From: Actinomycetota bacterium
Lineage (GTDB): Bacteria; Actinomycetota; Acidimicrobiia; IMCC26256; PALSA-610
DNA length: 5,926 bases
Direction of reading: 5' to 3'
Assembly (NCBI GenBank): GCA_030839105.1
Contig: JAUZEI010000589.1
Location: forward strand, 1 to 5,926
Part shown: positions 1 through 5,926 of the stretch, in pieces
Position numbering within the stretch: the first letter of the stretch is position 1
Layout of the letters: each line of letters begins with the position of its first letter
Notes under the pieces: generated by a model
What the model saw: only the letters and a program-made list of their open reading frames with translations
What the model was told of the DNA's origin: nothing
The model's database searches: none
Program-made: the position numbers and the translations under genes

Positions 1-941
1 TCCTTCCACGCCTCGAGGCGGTCCCGGATCCGTTCCTTCGACCCGACGAGAGAGATCTCGTCCGCGAACTGCGTCGGAACGAGCGGGATCGCCTCGTCGC
101 GGCGGCCTGCGAAGAACAGATCCTGGATCTTGTGGGCCTCGGCTTCGAAACCCATCCGGCTCATCAACTCCATGTGGAAGTTGCGGTCGCGTGCACCCAT
201 CCCACCGATGTAGAACGCGAGCGCGGCCTTCGTCGGCATGAGGGCCTCTTCGATGTCGTCGACGATGCGGCAGCCCATCACGTTGACGCACACTTCGAAA
301 CCGGGCTTGGCCGCCGCGCCCGTCAGCGAATCGGTGTAGACGTCCTGGCGAAACGGCGAGTAGTAGAGCGGCAACCACCCGTCGGCGATCTCGGCCGCGA
401 GCTCGATGTTCTTCGGACCCTCGGCTCCGAGCAGGATCGGGAGGTCGGGGCGCAAGGGATGCGTGATCGACCGCAGTGGTTTGCCCAGACCCCACGCGCC
501 CGGACCGTCGTAGGGCAACTGATAGTGCTCGCCGTGGAATTCGACCGGCTCCTCGCGGCGCAGGATCCGCCGCACGATGTCGATGTACTCCCGCGTTCGC
601 GCGAGGGGTTTGGCGAACGGCTGGCCGTACCAACCCTCGACCACCTGTGGGCCCGACACGCCCAGCCCGAGGGTGAAGCGACCGTTCGACAGGTGATCCA
701 GCGTGAGCGCGTGCATCGCGCACGAGGCGGGGGTACGCGCCGAGATCTGGACGATGCCCGTGCACAGGCGGATGCGCGAAGTGTGCGCGCCGATCCACGC
801 CGCGGGAGTGAAGGCGTCGGAGCCCCAGGCCTCGGCCGTCCACACCGAGTCGTACTCGAGTCGCTCCGCTTCTTGGGCCAACGCGATCGAGAACGGGTTC
901 GGTTGCGCACCCCAGTAACCGAGCTGAAGTCCGAGTTTCAT
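1..941 (-). CDS. LLM class F420-dependent oxidoreductase (3' end cut by window edge)
   Basis: Reading the minus strand from ATG at 941-939 gives 313 codons with no stop, running off the left edge; family members are about 345 residues, so roughly 30 C-terminal residues are missing. The start (MKLGLQLGYWG) is typical of the mycobacterial Rv3520c-like subgroup of luciferase-like monooxygenases. These are TIM-barrel enzymes that use coenzyme F420 (or FMN) for hydride transfer on small organic substrates in the cytosol. Visible family segments include DSVWTAEAWGSDAFTP (31-46), an IRLCTGIVQISARTPA strand and loop (57-72), ALTLDHLSNGRFTLGLGVSG (78-97) and LPILLGAEGPKNIELAAEIADGW (168-189 region). 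No transmembrane segment or signal peptide is visible. It is divergent from the sulfatase. Substrate is unknown, and F420 rather than FMN use is inferred from subgroup resemblance. Confidence 0.93.
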   Translation of the reverse strand, partial: MKLGLQLGYWGAQPNPFSIALAQEAERLEYDSVWTAEAWGSDAFTPAAWIGAHTSRIRLCTGIVQISARTPASCAMHALTLDHLSNGRFTLGLGVSGPQVVEGWYGQPFAKPLARTREYIDIVRRILRREEPVEFHGEHYQLPYDGPGAWGLGKPLRSITHPLRPDLPILLGAEGPKNIELAAEIADGWLPLYYSPFRQDVYTDSLTGAAAKPGFEVCVNVMGCRIVDDIEEALMPTKAALAFYIGGMGARDRNFHMELMSRMGFEAEAHKIQDLFFAGRRDEAIPLVPTQFADEISLVGSKERIRDRLEAWK

Positions 942-975
942 GCGGATGGTCTATCGCGCCGGGCAGACTCGGGGC
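942..975. other. 34-bp divergent spacer between oxidoreductase and sulfatase starts
   Basis: Only 34 bases separate the ATG of the minus-strand oxidoreductase (941) from the preferred sulfatase ATG (976). The spacer is GC-rich, with no convincing -10/-35 pair and no strong Shine-Dalgarno for either gene; there is only a GGGG immediately before ATG 976. Promoters for both genes must therefore overlap coding sequence or lie within this spacer, and leaderless transcripts (common in actinobacteria) are possible. This is a description of the spacer, not a mapped promoter. Confidence 0.4.
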
Positions 976-3288
976 ATGGACGAGGAATTGCAGAGCGACG
1001 GTGTACGGCGCTTCGAAGGGGTCATCGGGCGCGACTGGCGGACCTCCACTCCGTGGTGGCCGCCGGAGGAGCAACCGCCGCCCGGCGCGCCGAACGTGCT
1101 CGTGCTCGTCCTGGACGACGTCGGCTTCGCGCAACTCGGCTGCTACGGGTCCGACATCTCGACCCCGACGTTCGACGGGCTCGCGGCCGACGGCATCCGG
1201 CTGGGCAATTTCCACACGACCGCGCTGTGCTCGCCGACGCGTTCGTGCCTGCTCACCGGCCGGAACCACCATCGCAACGGCATGGGTCGCGTCGCCGACC
1301 TCGCGGTCGGCTACCCCGGATATTGGGGACGTATCCCGCGCGAGAACGGCTTCCTGTCCGAGATCCTGCGCGCGCAGGGATACGCGACCTACGCGGTCGG
1401 GAAGTGGCACCTCACACCCGATGACGAGACGCACATGGCCGCGTCGCGCGCGTCGTGGCCTATCGCCCGCGGCTTCGACCGTTGGTACGGCTTCCACGGC
1501 GGCGAGACCCACCAGTTCGTGCCGTCGCTCTACCACGACAACCATTCGGTGCTCCCGCCCACGCGACCCGAGGACGGTTATCACCTGAGCGCCGATCTCG
1601 CCGACCGCGCGATCGAGTTCCTCGGTGACCTGCGTGCAGTCGACTCCGACCGTCCCTTCTTCTGCTACTTCGCGACAGGTGCGTGTCACTCGCCCCATCA
1701 CGCGCCTTCGGAATGGATCGAGCGCTACCGCGGGCACTTCGACGCCGGTTGGGACGAATGGCGCGCGGCCACGTTCGCCCGGCAGATCGCGAACGGCATC
1801 CTTCCGGCGCACACGCAGCTGTCACCGCGGCCTCACTGGGTGCCGGCGTGGGACTCGCTGAAGGCGCAGGACCGTGCCGTCGCGGCACGGTTCATGGAGT
1901 GCTTCGCCGCGTACCTGTCCTACACGGATGCCCAGATCGGGCGGTTGCTCGCATTCCTGGAACGAACCGGCGACCTCGACAACACGATCGTGGTCGCGGT
2001 CTCCGACAACGGCGCGAGCGCGGAGGGCGGACCCAAGGGCTCGATCAACGACGGCCGCCTGATGAACGGTGCACCCGCGGGCCGGCGCGAGCTGCGGGCG
2101 CGCATCGACGAGATCGGCGGCCCGACCGCGCACAACAACTATCCGTGGGGCTGGACGATGGCCGGCAACACGCCCTTCAAGCGTTGGAAGCGGGAGGTGC
2201 ACGAAGGCGGCGTTGCCGATCCCTGCATCGTGTCCGTTCCGCGCATGACCGGCGCGGGCGAGGTCCGCCGTCACTTCGCCCATGCCGTCGACGTGCTCCC
2301 GACAATTCTCGACCTGCTTGGCATCTCCGCCCCGGAAGCAATCGACGGCATCGAGCAATCGCCGATCGACGGCGCAAGCTTTGCGTCTGTCCTTCGCAGC
2401 GCCGACGCGCCGGAAACGCACGAGACCCAGCACTTCGAGATGCTCGGCTCGCGTGGCATCTACCACCGCGGTTGGAAGGCGGTGACGTTCCATCCGCTCG
2501 GCGCCATGTACGACGACGGTCTCGACCCGGACGCCCCGTTCGACGACGACGTGTGGGAGCTCTACGACGTCACCGCCGATCCGTCGGAGACGAACGATCT
2601 CGCGGCGCGCGACCCGGAACGGCTGGCGGCGATGATCGAGCTGTGGTGGGAAGAGGCGGCGCGCAACGACGTGCTGCCGCTCGACAACCGCCCCCTGTTC
2701 GCGATCCTGAATCCCCGCCCGACGACACGCCAGGACCGCAACCGCTACGAGTACTTCGCAGGCGGCGCACCCGTCCCGGAGTCGGTGGCCGTGAACGTGC
2801 GCAACCGATCGCACGCCATCACGGCATCGATCGTGGTGCCACCAGACATCTCCCCCGAAGGCACGATCCTCGCGATGGGATCGGTACTCGGCGGCTTCAC
2901 GCTACAGATCATCGACGGCCGTCTCCGCTACGTGCACAACCTCTACGGTGCGAAGCGTGACATCGTCAACAGCGACGTCGATGTAACGGTCGGCGCACTC
3001 ACGGTGGCGTTCGTGTTCACCAAGACAGCGGAGTACACGGGACGGGGCGAACTCTTCCAGGACGGGAACGCGGTCGGCGCATCCGACATCCCGCACTTCA
3101 CACCCATGACCTTCTCCTACACGGGCGGCGGACTCACGTGCGGCTACGAGGTCGGACCCGCGATCGCCGACGGCTACCAAGCGCCGTTCCGGGCGAACTT
3201 CGAGATAGCCAGGGTCGTTGTGGACGTCTCGGGTAACGCGCACCGCGACCCGGCGGCGGAGTACGACGCGATCATGTCGGAACAATGA
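976..3288 (+). CDS. Arylsulfatase, type I formylglycine-dependent, cytosolic-type with C-terminal beta domain
   Basis: Hydrolyses sulfate esters using a formylglycine made from cysteine. Numbered from ATG 976 (770 residues): metal ligands D47-D48 in VLVLDDVGF; C85-S-P-T-R89, the CxPxR signature whose Cys is converted; second signature GYATYAVGKWHL with K143 and H145; H238 in CHSPHH; D344-N345 in SDNGAS; K402 in TPFKRWK. All active-site positions known from Pseudomonas aeruginosa AtsA have a counterpart in the same order. Catalytic alpha/beta domain is about 36-575; residues about 595-760 form a beta-rich tail resembling a LamG/jelly-roll fold, as in mycobacterial sulfatases of about 787 residues (AtsA/AtsD). 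No signal peptide or membrane segment is seen. An in-frame ATG at 940 would add 12 residues but overlaps the divergent gene's start codon, so 976 is preferred (946 is also possible). No formylglycine-generating enzyme lies in the window. Physiological substrate is unknown. Confidence 0.96.
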   Translation: MDEELQSDGVRRFEGVIGRDWRTSTPWWPPEEQPPPGAPNVLVLVLDDVGFAQLGCYGSDISTPTFDGLAADGIRLGNFHTTALCSPTRSCLLTGRNHHRNGMGRVADLAVGYPGYWGRIPRENGFLSEILRAQGYATYAVGKWHLTPDDETHMAASRASWPIARGFDRWYGFHGGETHQFVPSLYHDNHSVLPPTRPEDGYHLSADLADRAIEFLGDLRAVDSDRPFFCYFATGACHSPHHAPSEWIERYRGHFDAGWDEWRAATFARQIANGILPAHTQLSPRPHWVPAWDSLKAQDRAVAARFMECFAAYLSYTDAQIGRLLAFLERTGDLDNTIVVAVSDNGASAEGGPKGSINDGRLMNGAPAGRRELRARIDEIGGPTAHNNYPWGWTMAGNTPFKRWKREVHEGGVADPCIVSVPRMTGAGEVRRHFAHAVDVLPTILDLLGISAPEAIDGIEQSPIDGASFASVLRSADAPETHETQHFEMLGSRGIYHRGWKAVTFHPLGAMYDDGLDPDAPFDDDVWELYDVTADPSETNDLAARDPERLAAMIELWWEEAARNDVLPLDNRPLFAILNPRPTTRQDRNRYEYFAGGAPVPESVAVNVRNRSHAITASIVVPPDISPEGTILAMGSVLGGFTLQIIDGRLRYVHNLYGAKRDIVNSDVDVTVGALTVAFVFTKTAEYTGRGELFQDGNAVGASDIPHFTPMTFSYTGGGLTCGYEVGPAIADGYQAPFRANFEIARVVVDVSGNAHRDPAAEYDAIMSEQ

Positions 3289-3341
3289 GGCACGTCGGAA
3301 CAATGAGGCACGTCGGAACAATGAGGCGGGCGGAGCAATGA
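3285..3341 (+). CDS. Possible 18-codon bridging mini-ORF within the repeat
   Basis: In the frame not used by either flanking gene, the repeat reads MRHVGTMRHVGTMRRAEQ followed by TGA (3339-3341). Its ATG overlaps the sulfatase stop as ATGA (3285-3288). Its stop overlaps an in-frame upstream ATG of the DUF2207 gene (3338), again as ATGA (3338-3341). It could pass terminating ribosomes from the sulfatase to the next gene. It could equally be a passive by-product of the repeat: the peptide resembles nothing known, and upstream Shine-Dalgarno matches are weak (GGA only). Real translation is uncertain. Confidence 0.25.
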   Translation: MRHVGTMRHVGTMRRAEQ

Positions 3342-3343
3342 GG
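3340..3343 (+). promoter_or_regulatory. Shine-Dalgarno GAGG deciding the DUF2207 start at 3350
   Basis: GAGG sits 6 bases upstream of ATG 3350, a good spacing. The alternative ATG 3338 has GGAG only 2 bases upstream, which is too close for normal use. The GAGG is part of the fourth 18-bp repeat copy; the same GAGG in the earlier copies is followed at that spacing by CGG, not ATG, so only the last copy presents a properly spaced start. Confidence 0.5.
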
Positions 3344-3349
3344 CACGTC

Positions 3350-5152
3350 ATGCGGTTCGTCGCCGTTGCGCTCGTCGGTTTGGGCGCGGGCGCCTTCGTC
3401 GGATTGGCCGCGCCCGCGGTCGCGCTGACCGCGGGAGAGCACATCGCCGACTATCAGGTCGGTATGCAGTTACAGCGCGACGGCATCCTCTTGATGAACG
3501 AACAGATCACCTACGACTTCGGGCCGGCACCACATCACGGCATCTTTCGCGATCTCGTCGAACGCGAGGCCTACGACCGCTCGTCCGAGCACCGCAGCGG
3601 CCGGTACGACCGCGTCTACCGGATCCGCGACCTGAACGTGACCGCCGACGGGCACAGCACGCCGGTCAAGACGAGTCACACCGGCAACTATCTGCACGTC
3701 CGGATCGGCGACCCCGCCGGCACGATCACCGGGATTCACCGGTACTCGATCGCGTACAGCATCCAGGGCGCGCCGCAGACCTTTCCCGACCACCAGGAGC
3801 TGAACTGGGACGCGATCGGCAACCAATGGCCGGTTCCGATCGCGCAGGCGGGCGTGACGATCAGCACTCCCGCTCCGATCACCAAGGCCGCGTGTTTCAC
3901 CGGCGCCCAGGGCGCCTCGCTCCCGTGTGCCCACGCGACGCCGCTTGCGAGCACCGCCACGTTCGCGCAGACCGGTCTCGGAAGCGGAGAGGGGCTCACG
4001 ATCGTCGTCGGCCTCCCGCCGCAGTCGATCGTGCCGGATCCGCAACCGATCCTCGAACGACGCCGCACCCTCGCCGACGCATTCGCGGTGCGCCCCAACA
4101 CGCTCATCCCCGCGATCGTGGTCGCGTTGCTCGTCGTGGGCGGCGCGCTGCGGCTCGCCTGGCGCAAGGGCCGCGACCGCCGGTACTCCGGCTCGGCAAC
4201 CGACGCCGCGTTCGGCAACGAGACCGGCGCCGAGGAACTCGTCGGTATCCGCAGCGACGACGGTCCTGTCGAGTTCGTGCCCCCCGACGGAGTGTTGCCC
4301 GGCCAGGTGGGCACGCTGGTCGACGAGCACGCGAATCTCGTCGACGTCACCGCGACGATCGTCGACCTCGCGGTCCGGGGCTGGCTCACCATCACCGACC
4401 TCGACAAGGACTACGAGCTCACCGCGACGCAGGCCGCCGGTAAGGGCACCCTGCTGCCGTACGAGACCGAGCTGATGAACGCGCTGTTCGGAAACGGACC
4501 GTCGGTGAAGCTCTCCGACCTCAAGTACAAGTTCCGTTCCGAGCTGACGGTGATCCAGGGTGCGATGTACGACGACGTCGTCACCCAGGGCTGGTACCGG
4601 ATCCGTCCGGACCGCACCCGTCAGATCTGGACCGCGCTCGCGATCGGCGCGCTCGTCGTGGCGATCGGGGTCACTGTCCTGGTGGGAATCGTCTCGTCGT
4701 TCGCGCTCGTCCCGGCTGGTCTCGTGCTCGGCGCGCTCGCGCTGCTCGCGGTTGCGAGCCGGATGCCGGCGCGCACCGGCAAAGGGCGCGCGATGTTCTC
4801 GCGGGTGCGCGGGTTCCGGCGCCTGTTCGACGAGGGTGACCAAGGATTACGCGAGAAGTTCGCCGAGGATCACGGCATCTTCTCCAAATACCTGCCCTAC
4901 GCGATCGTGTTCGGCTGCACCGAGAAGTGGGCGCGCGTCTTCTCCCAGCTCGACGCGGAGCAACTCGAGACGGGCTGGTACCACGGCAGCGCGCCGTTCA
5001 ACGCGCTCCTGCTCGCGAGCTCGATCAATCACTTCGGCACGGTCGCGACGGGCACGCTCTATGCCAGCCAGCCGTCGTCATCGAGCAGCAGCGGATTCGG
5101 CGGCGGCTTCTCCGGCGGGGGCGGCGGCGGAGGGGGTGGCGGGAGTTGGTGA
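3350..5152 (+). CDS. DUF2207 family membrane protein with Gly-rich C-terminal tail
   Basis: Predicted membrane protein of unknown function, 600 residues. N-terminal signal sequence about 1-25 (hydrophobic VAVALVGLGAGAFVGLA, possible cleavage after A-V-A at 25). The extracytoplasmic DUF2207 domain is about 30-245, with DGILLMNEQITYDFG (44-58) and HHGIFRDL (62-69). C182 and C193 could form a disulfide. TM1 is about 251-271 and is followed by basic residues. A cytosolic part includes GTLVDEHANLVDVTATIVDLAVRGW (321-345), a winged-helix-like segment conserved in the family. TM2 (about 427-449) and TM3 (about 452-471) follow, then the family segment HGIFSKYLPYAIVFGCTEKWARVF (508-531), six Ser (576-581) and a tail of Gly ending GGSW. 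Length and the Gly-rich end match the family. ATG 3350 was chosen for its GAGG; ATG 3338 adds four residues (MRHV). It lies 61 bp after the sulfatase and is probably co-transcribed. Role unknown. Confidence 0.92.
   Translation: MRFVAVALVGLGAGAFVGLAAPAVALTAGEHIADYQVGMQLQRDGILLMNEQITYDFGPAPHHGIFRDLVEREAYDRSSEHRSGRYDRVYRIRDLNVTADGHSTPVKTSHTGNYLHVRIGDPAGTITGIHRYSIAYSIQGAPQTFPDHQELNWDAIGNQWPVPIAQAGVTISTPAPITKAACFTGAQGASLPCAHATPLASTATFAQTGLGSGEGLTIVVGLPPQSIVPDPQPILERRRTLADAFAVRPNTLIPAIVVALLVVGGALRLAWRKGRDRRYSGSATDAAFGNETGAEELVGIRSDDGPVEFVPPDGVLPGQVGTLVDEHANLVDVTATIVDLAVRGWLTITDLDKDYELTATQAAGKGTLLPYETELMNALFGNGPSVKLSDLKYKFRSELTVIQGAMYDDVVTQGWYRIRPDRTRQIWTALAIGALVVAIGVTVLVGIVSSFALVPAGLVLGALALLAVASRMPARTGKGRAMFSRVRGFRRLFDEGDQGLREKFAEDHGIFSKYLPYAIVFGCTEKWARVFSQLDAEQLETGWYHGSAPFNALLLASSINHFGTVATGTLYASQPSSSSSSGFGGGFSGGGGGGGGGGSW
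5075..5149 (+). repeat. Ser/Gly low-complexity tail and G-rich DNA tract at the 3' end of the DUF2207 gene
   Basis: Residues 576-600 of the DUF2207 protein consist of six Ser, GFGGGFS, ten consecutive Gly (589-598) and a terminal Ser-Trp. At DNA level the coding strand between 5117 and 5143 has runs GGGGG (5117-5121), GGCGGCGG, GGGGG (5132-5136) and GGG (5141-5143), directly before the stop. Such Gly tails ending in Trp are usual for this family and are probably flexible and cytosolic. The G-runs could form secondary structure in mRNA or DNA. Confidence 0.85.
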
Positions 5153-5221
5153 TGCCCGAAGACGAAGGCGAGTCTGCGCGCGGCGTGTCGTCGAAGACGC
5201 TCGTCGCCGTCGACGCGACTC

Positions 5222-5458
5222 TCAATGACGGCGACGCACCCGTTGCCACAGCCGATCGACGATGATGCCGACGAGGAACGTCACAATCAGTACGTAGATC
5301 AACCGGGTCTCGTGGTCGCCGACGACGAATCCGACCGTCACCTTGCGGGTGTTGTCGATCACGAATGCGACGAGCAGCGCAACGAGAATCAGCGCGGCGA
5401 CGACGCGGGCGGTTTCCCGCCGGTCGCGGCCCTCGTGCCTCGGCGTCTCGTCAACCAC
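5222..5458 (-). CDS. LapA/DUF1049-like small two-helix membrane protein
   Basis: A 78-residue protein starting at GTG (5458-5456) and ending TGA (5224-5222). A charged N-terminus (RHEGRDRRETAR, 7-18) precedes a first membrane helix at about 18-34 (ARVVAALILVALLVAFVI). This is followed by DNTRKVTVGFVVGD (35-48), the short link characteristic of the lipopolysaccharide assembly protein A (DUF1049) fold, then a second helix at about 53-68 and a basic end WQRVRRRH. Size and the D/N-T-x-x-V pattern after helix 1 fit the family. In actinobacteria, which lack classical LPS, its role is unknown. The GTG start lies inside the end of the Rieske oxygenase gene (8-nt overlap, GTGGTTGA), implying translational coupling. 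No strong Shine-Dalgarno is seen, and no better start occurs before helix 1. Confidence 0.85.
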   Translation of the reverse strand: MVDETPRHEGRDRRETARVVAALILVALLVAFVIDNTRKVTVGFVVGDHETRLIYVLIVTFLVGIIVDRLWQRVRRRH

Positions 5459-5926
5459 GGTCGTAACCGTTGCCCGAGACGAGGTATTCGTCGATGACGC
5501 GATGCATGTGCAAGATGTTGCCCTCTTGACGTGGGTTCAAACGGGCGCCGGCCCAGCCCGCCGACCGCATTCCCTGCTGGACGTTCCCGAGGTTCTCGTA
5601 GTCCTGCTCGGTGATCTCACCCCAGTCGCGATCGCGCCAGTTCTCGAAGAACTTGGGCGTGACCCGCCGATCGTCGCCGGACTCCGGGGCGCGCCACTCG
5701 AGGACCCAGGTGTCCTTGATCGAGCGGTCCGGATCCTCGCCGAGAGGTCGAACGCGAAAGAGGATCGCGCTTCCCGGATATATCGGGCCGACGACGTTGG
5801 GGAAACAGAACACGTCGTCGGCGCTCGTCATCAATTCGGGAGACAGTCCGGAGACGTCGAAACCGCGCGCCTCGAGGAGTTTCATCCGACGGGCCTGGTA
5901 CGCCTCGAGCAGCGTCGAGCCTTCGG
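5451..5926 (-). CDS. Rieske non-haem iron oxygenase, large subunit, C-terminal catalytic part (5' end cut by window edge)
   Basis: The reading frame is open from the right edge to TGA at 5453-5451, showing 157 C-terminal residues of a protein usually about 400-450 long. An internal ATG at 5885 is not the true start, because the frame continues without a stop through EGSTLLEAYQARR upstream of it. The visible part matches the SRPBCC-type catalytic domain of aromatic ring-hydroxylating oxygenase alpha subunits: FCFPNVVGPIYPGSAILFRV (39-58 of the visible part), DTWVLEWRAP (71-80) and WGEITEQDYENLGNVQQGMRS (101-121). The acidic EQDYEN segment is where the third iron ligand is expected; this is tentative. 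The Rieske CxH/CxxH cluster and the two His ligands lie outside the window. The family inserts one or two oxygen atoms into aromatic or other organic substrates with electrons from a reductase. Substrate unknown. Confidence 0.85.
   Translation of the reverse strand, partial: EGSTLLEAYQARRMKLLEARGFDVSGLSPELMTSADDVFCFPNVVGPIYPGSAILFRVRPLGEDPDRSIKDTWVLEWRAPESGDDRRVTPKFFENWRDRDWGEITEQDYENLGNVQQGMRSAGWAGARLNPRQEGNILHMHRVIDEYLVSGNGYDRG

Larger units (their letters stand above)
3276..3346 (+). repeat. 18-bp tandem repeat, four copies, each with an ATGA start/stop overlap
   Basis: Unit GTCGGAACAATGAGGCAC. Copies begin at 3276, 3294, 3312 and 3330. The first two are identical, the third ends GCGG instead of GCAC, and the fourth is 17 bp (one base lost, A to G change: GCGGAGCAATGAGGCAC). 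The first copy encodes the last sulfatase codons (S-E-Q-stop), and the fourth leads into the next gene's start. In the sulfatase frame the first three copies give successive TGA stops at 3286, 3304 and 3322. In the DUF2207 frame they read NNEARR repeats. ATGA occurs at 3285, 3303, 3321 and 3338. The likely origin is slippage or unequal-crossover duplication of an ancestral ATGA gene junction. Confidence 0.95.

Noticed and set aside
132..1424. Plus-strand open frame (430 codons) across the oxidoreductase and the start of the sulfatase
   Set aside because: It overlaps two well supported genes in other frames and has no recognisable domain; a shadow frame.
1822..2814. Long open frame (330 codons) antisense to the sulfatase
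   Set aside because: Arg/Val/Ala-rich translation without recognisable domains. It lies opposite a gene with all catalytic motifs intact, as expected for shadow frames in GC-rich DNA.
3276..3346. CRISPR-like array
   Set aside because: The copies are directly adjacent with no spacers and only 18 bp long; a simple tandem repeat at a gene junction.
3218..3349. 44-residue upstream extension of the DUF2207 protein containing NNEARR repeats
   Set aside because: It is the out-of-frame reading of the sulfatase 3' end and the 18-bp repeat. It would place a very basic segment before the signal peptide, and ATG 3350 has its own well spaced GAGG.
3470..4843. Long open frame (457 codons) antisense to the DUF2207 gene
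   Set aside because: Composition is dominated by Arg, Asp, Glu and His with no domain or plausible start region; the sense strand encodes a recognisable membrane protein.
5170..5221. Possible hairpin (GAGTC/GACTC with GCG/CGC, large inner loop) between the convergent genes
   Set aside because: The stem is short with a bulge and a loop of about 35 bases, and there is no T-run on either side; not a convincing intrinsic terminator.
5152..5265. 37-codon ORF starting at the TGATG that ends the DUF2207 gene
   Set aside because: The start/stop overlap is suggestive, but the peptide has no recognisable feature, its end runs antisense into the LapA-like gene, and its composition looks like ordinary GC-rich sequence.

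Overview
This is a GC-rich window with the codon use and gene families of an actinobacterium: an F420-dependent luciferase-like oxidoreductase, a mycobacterial-type arylsulfatase, a DUF2207 membrane protein, a small LapA-like membrane protein and a Rieske oxygenase. An Acidimicrobiia or mycobacteria-related lineage would fit, but no marker gene here settles the taxon. No RNA gene, IS element, CRISPR array or prophage gene was recognised. Coding density is very high. The gene-free stretches are about 34, 61 and 69 bp, so no gap exceeds 300 bp.

Layout. Positions 1-941 (minus) hold a 3'-truncated LLM-class F420-dependent oxidoreductase. It is divergent from a large cytosolic-type arylsulfatase (976-3288, plus) across a 34-bp spacer. 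Directly downstream on the same strand is a secreted-domain/membrane DUF2207 protein (3350-5152) ending in a Ser/Gly-rich tail. The sulfatase-DUF2207 junction carries four head-to-tail copies of an 18-bp unit (3276-3346). Each copy contains ATGA, an overlapping start/stop tetranucleotide. A convergent pair lies on the minus strand: a 5'-truncated Rieske oxygenase large subunit (5451-5926), whose stop overlaps the GTG start of a 78-residue LapA/DUF1049-type protein (5222-5458).

How the genes may work together. The sulfatase and DUF2207 genes look like a co-transcribed pair, and the repeat appears to be an expanded termination-reinitiation site between them. The Rieske oxygenase and LapA-like gene look translationally coupled. 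An F420 oxidoreductase, a sulfatase and a Rieske oxygenase close together suggest catabolism or modification of an organic (perhaps sulfated) compound, but this is inferred only from neighbourhood. Most of the window is ordinary chromosomal content. The 18-bp ATGA repeat is the one feature that stands out.
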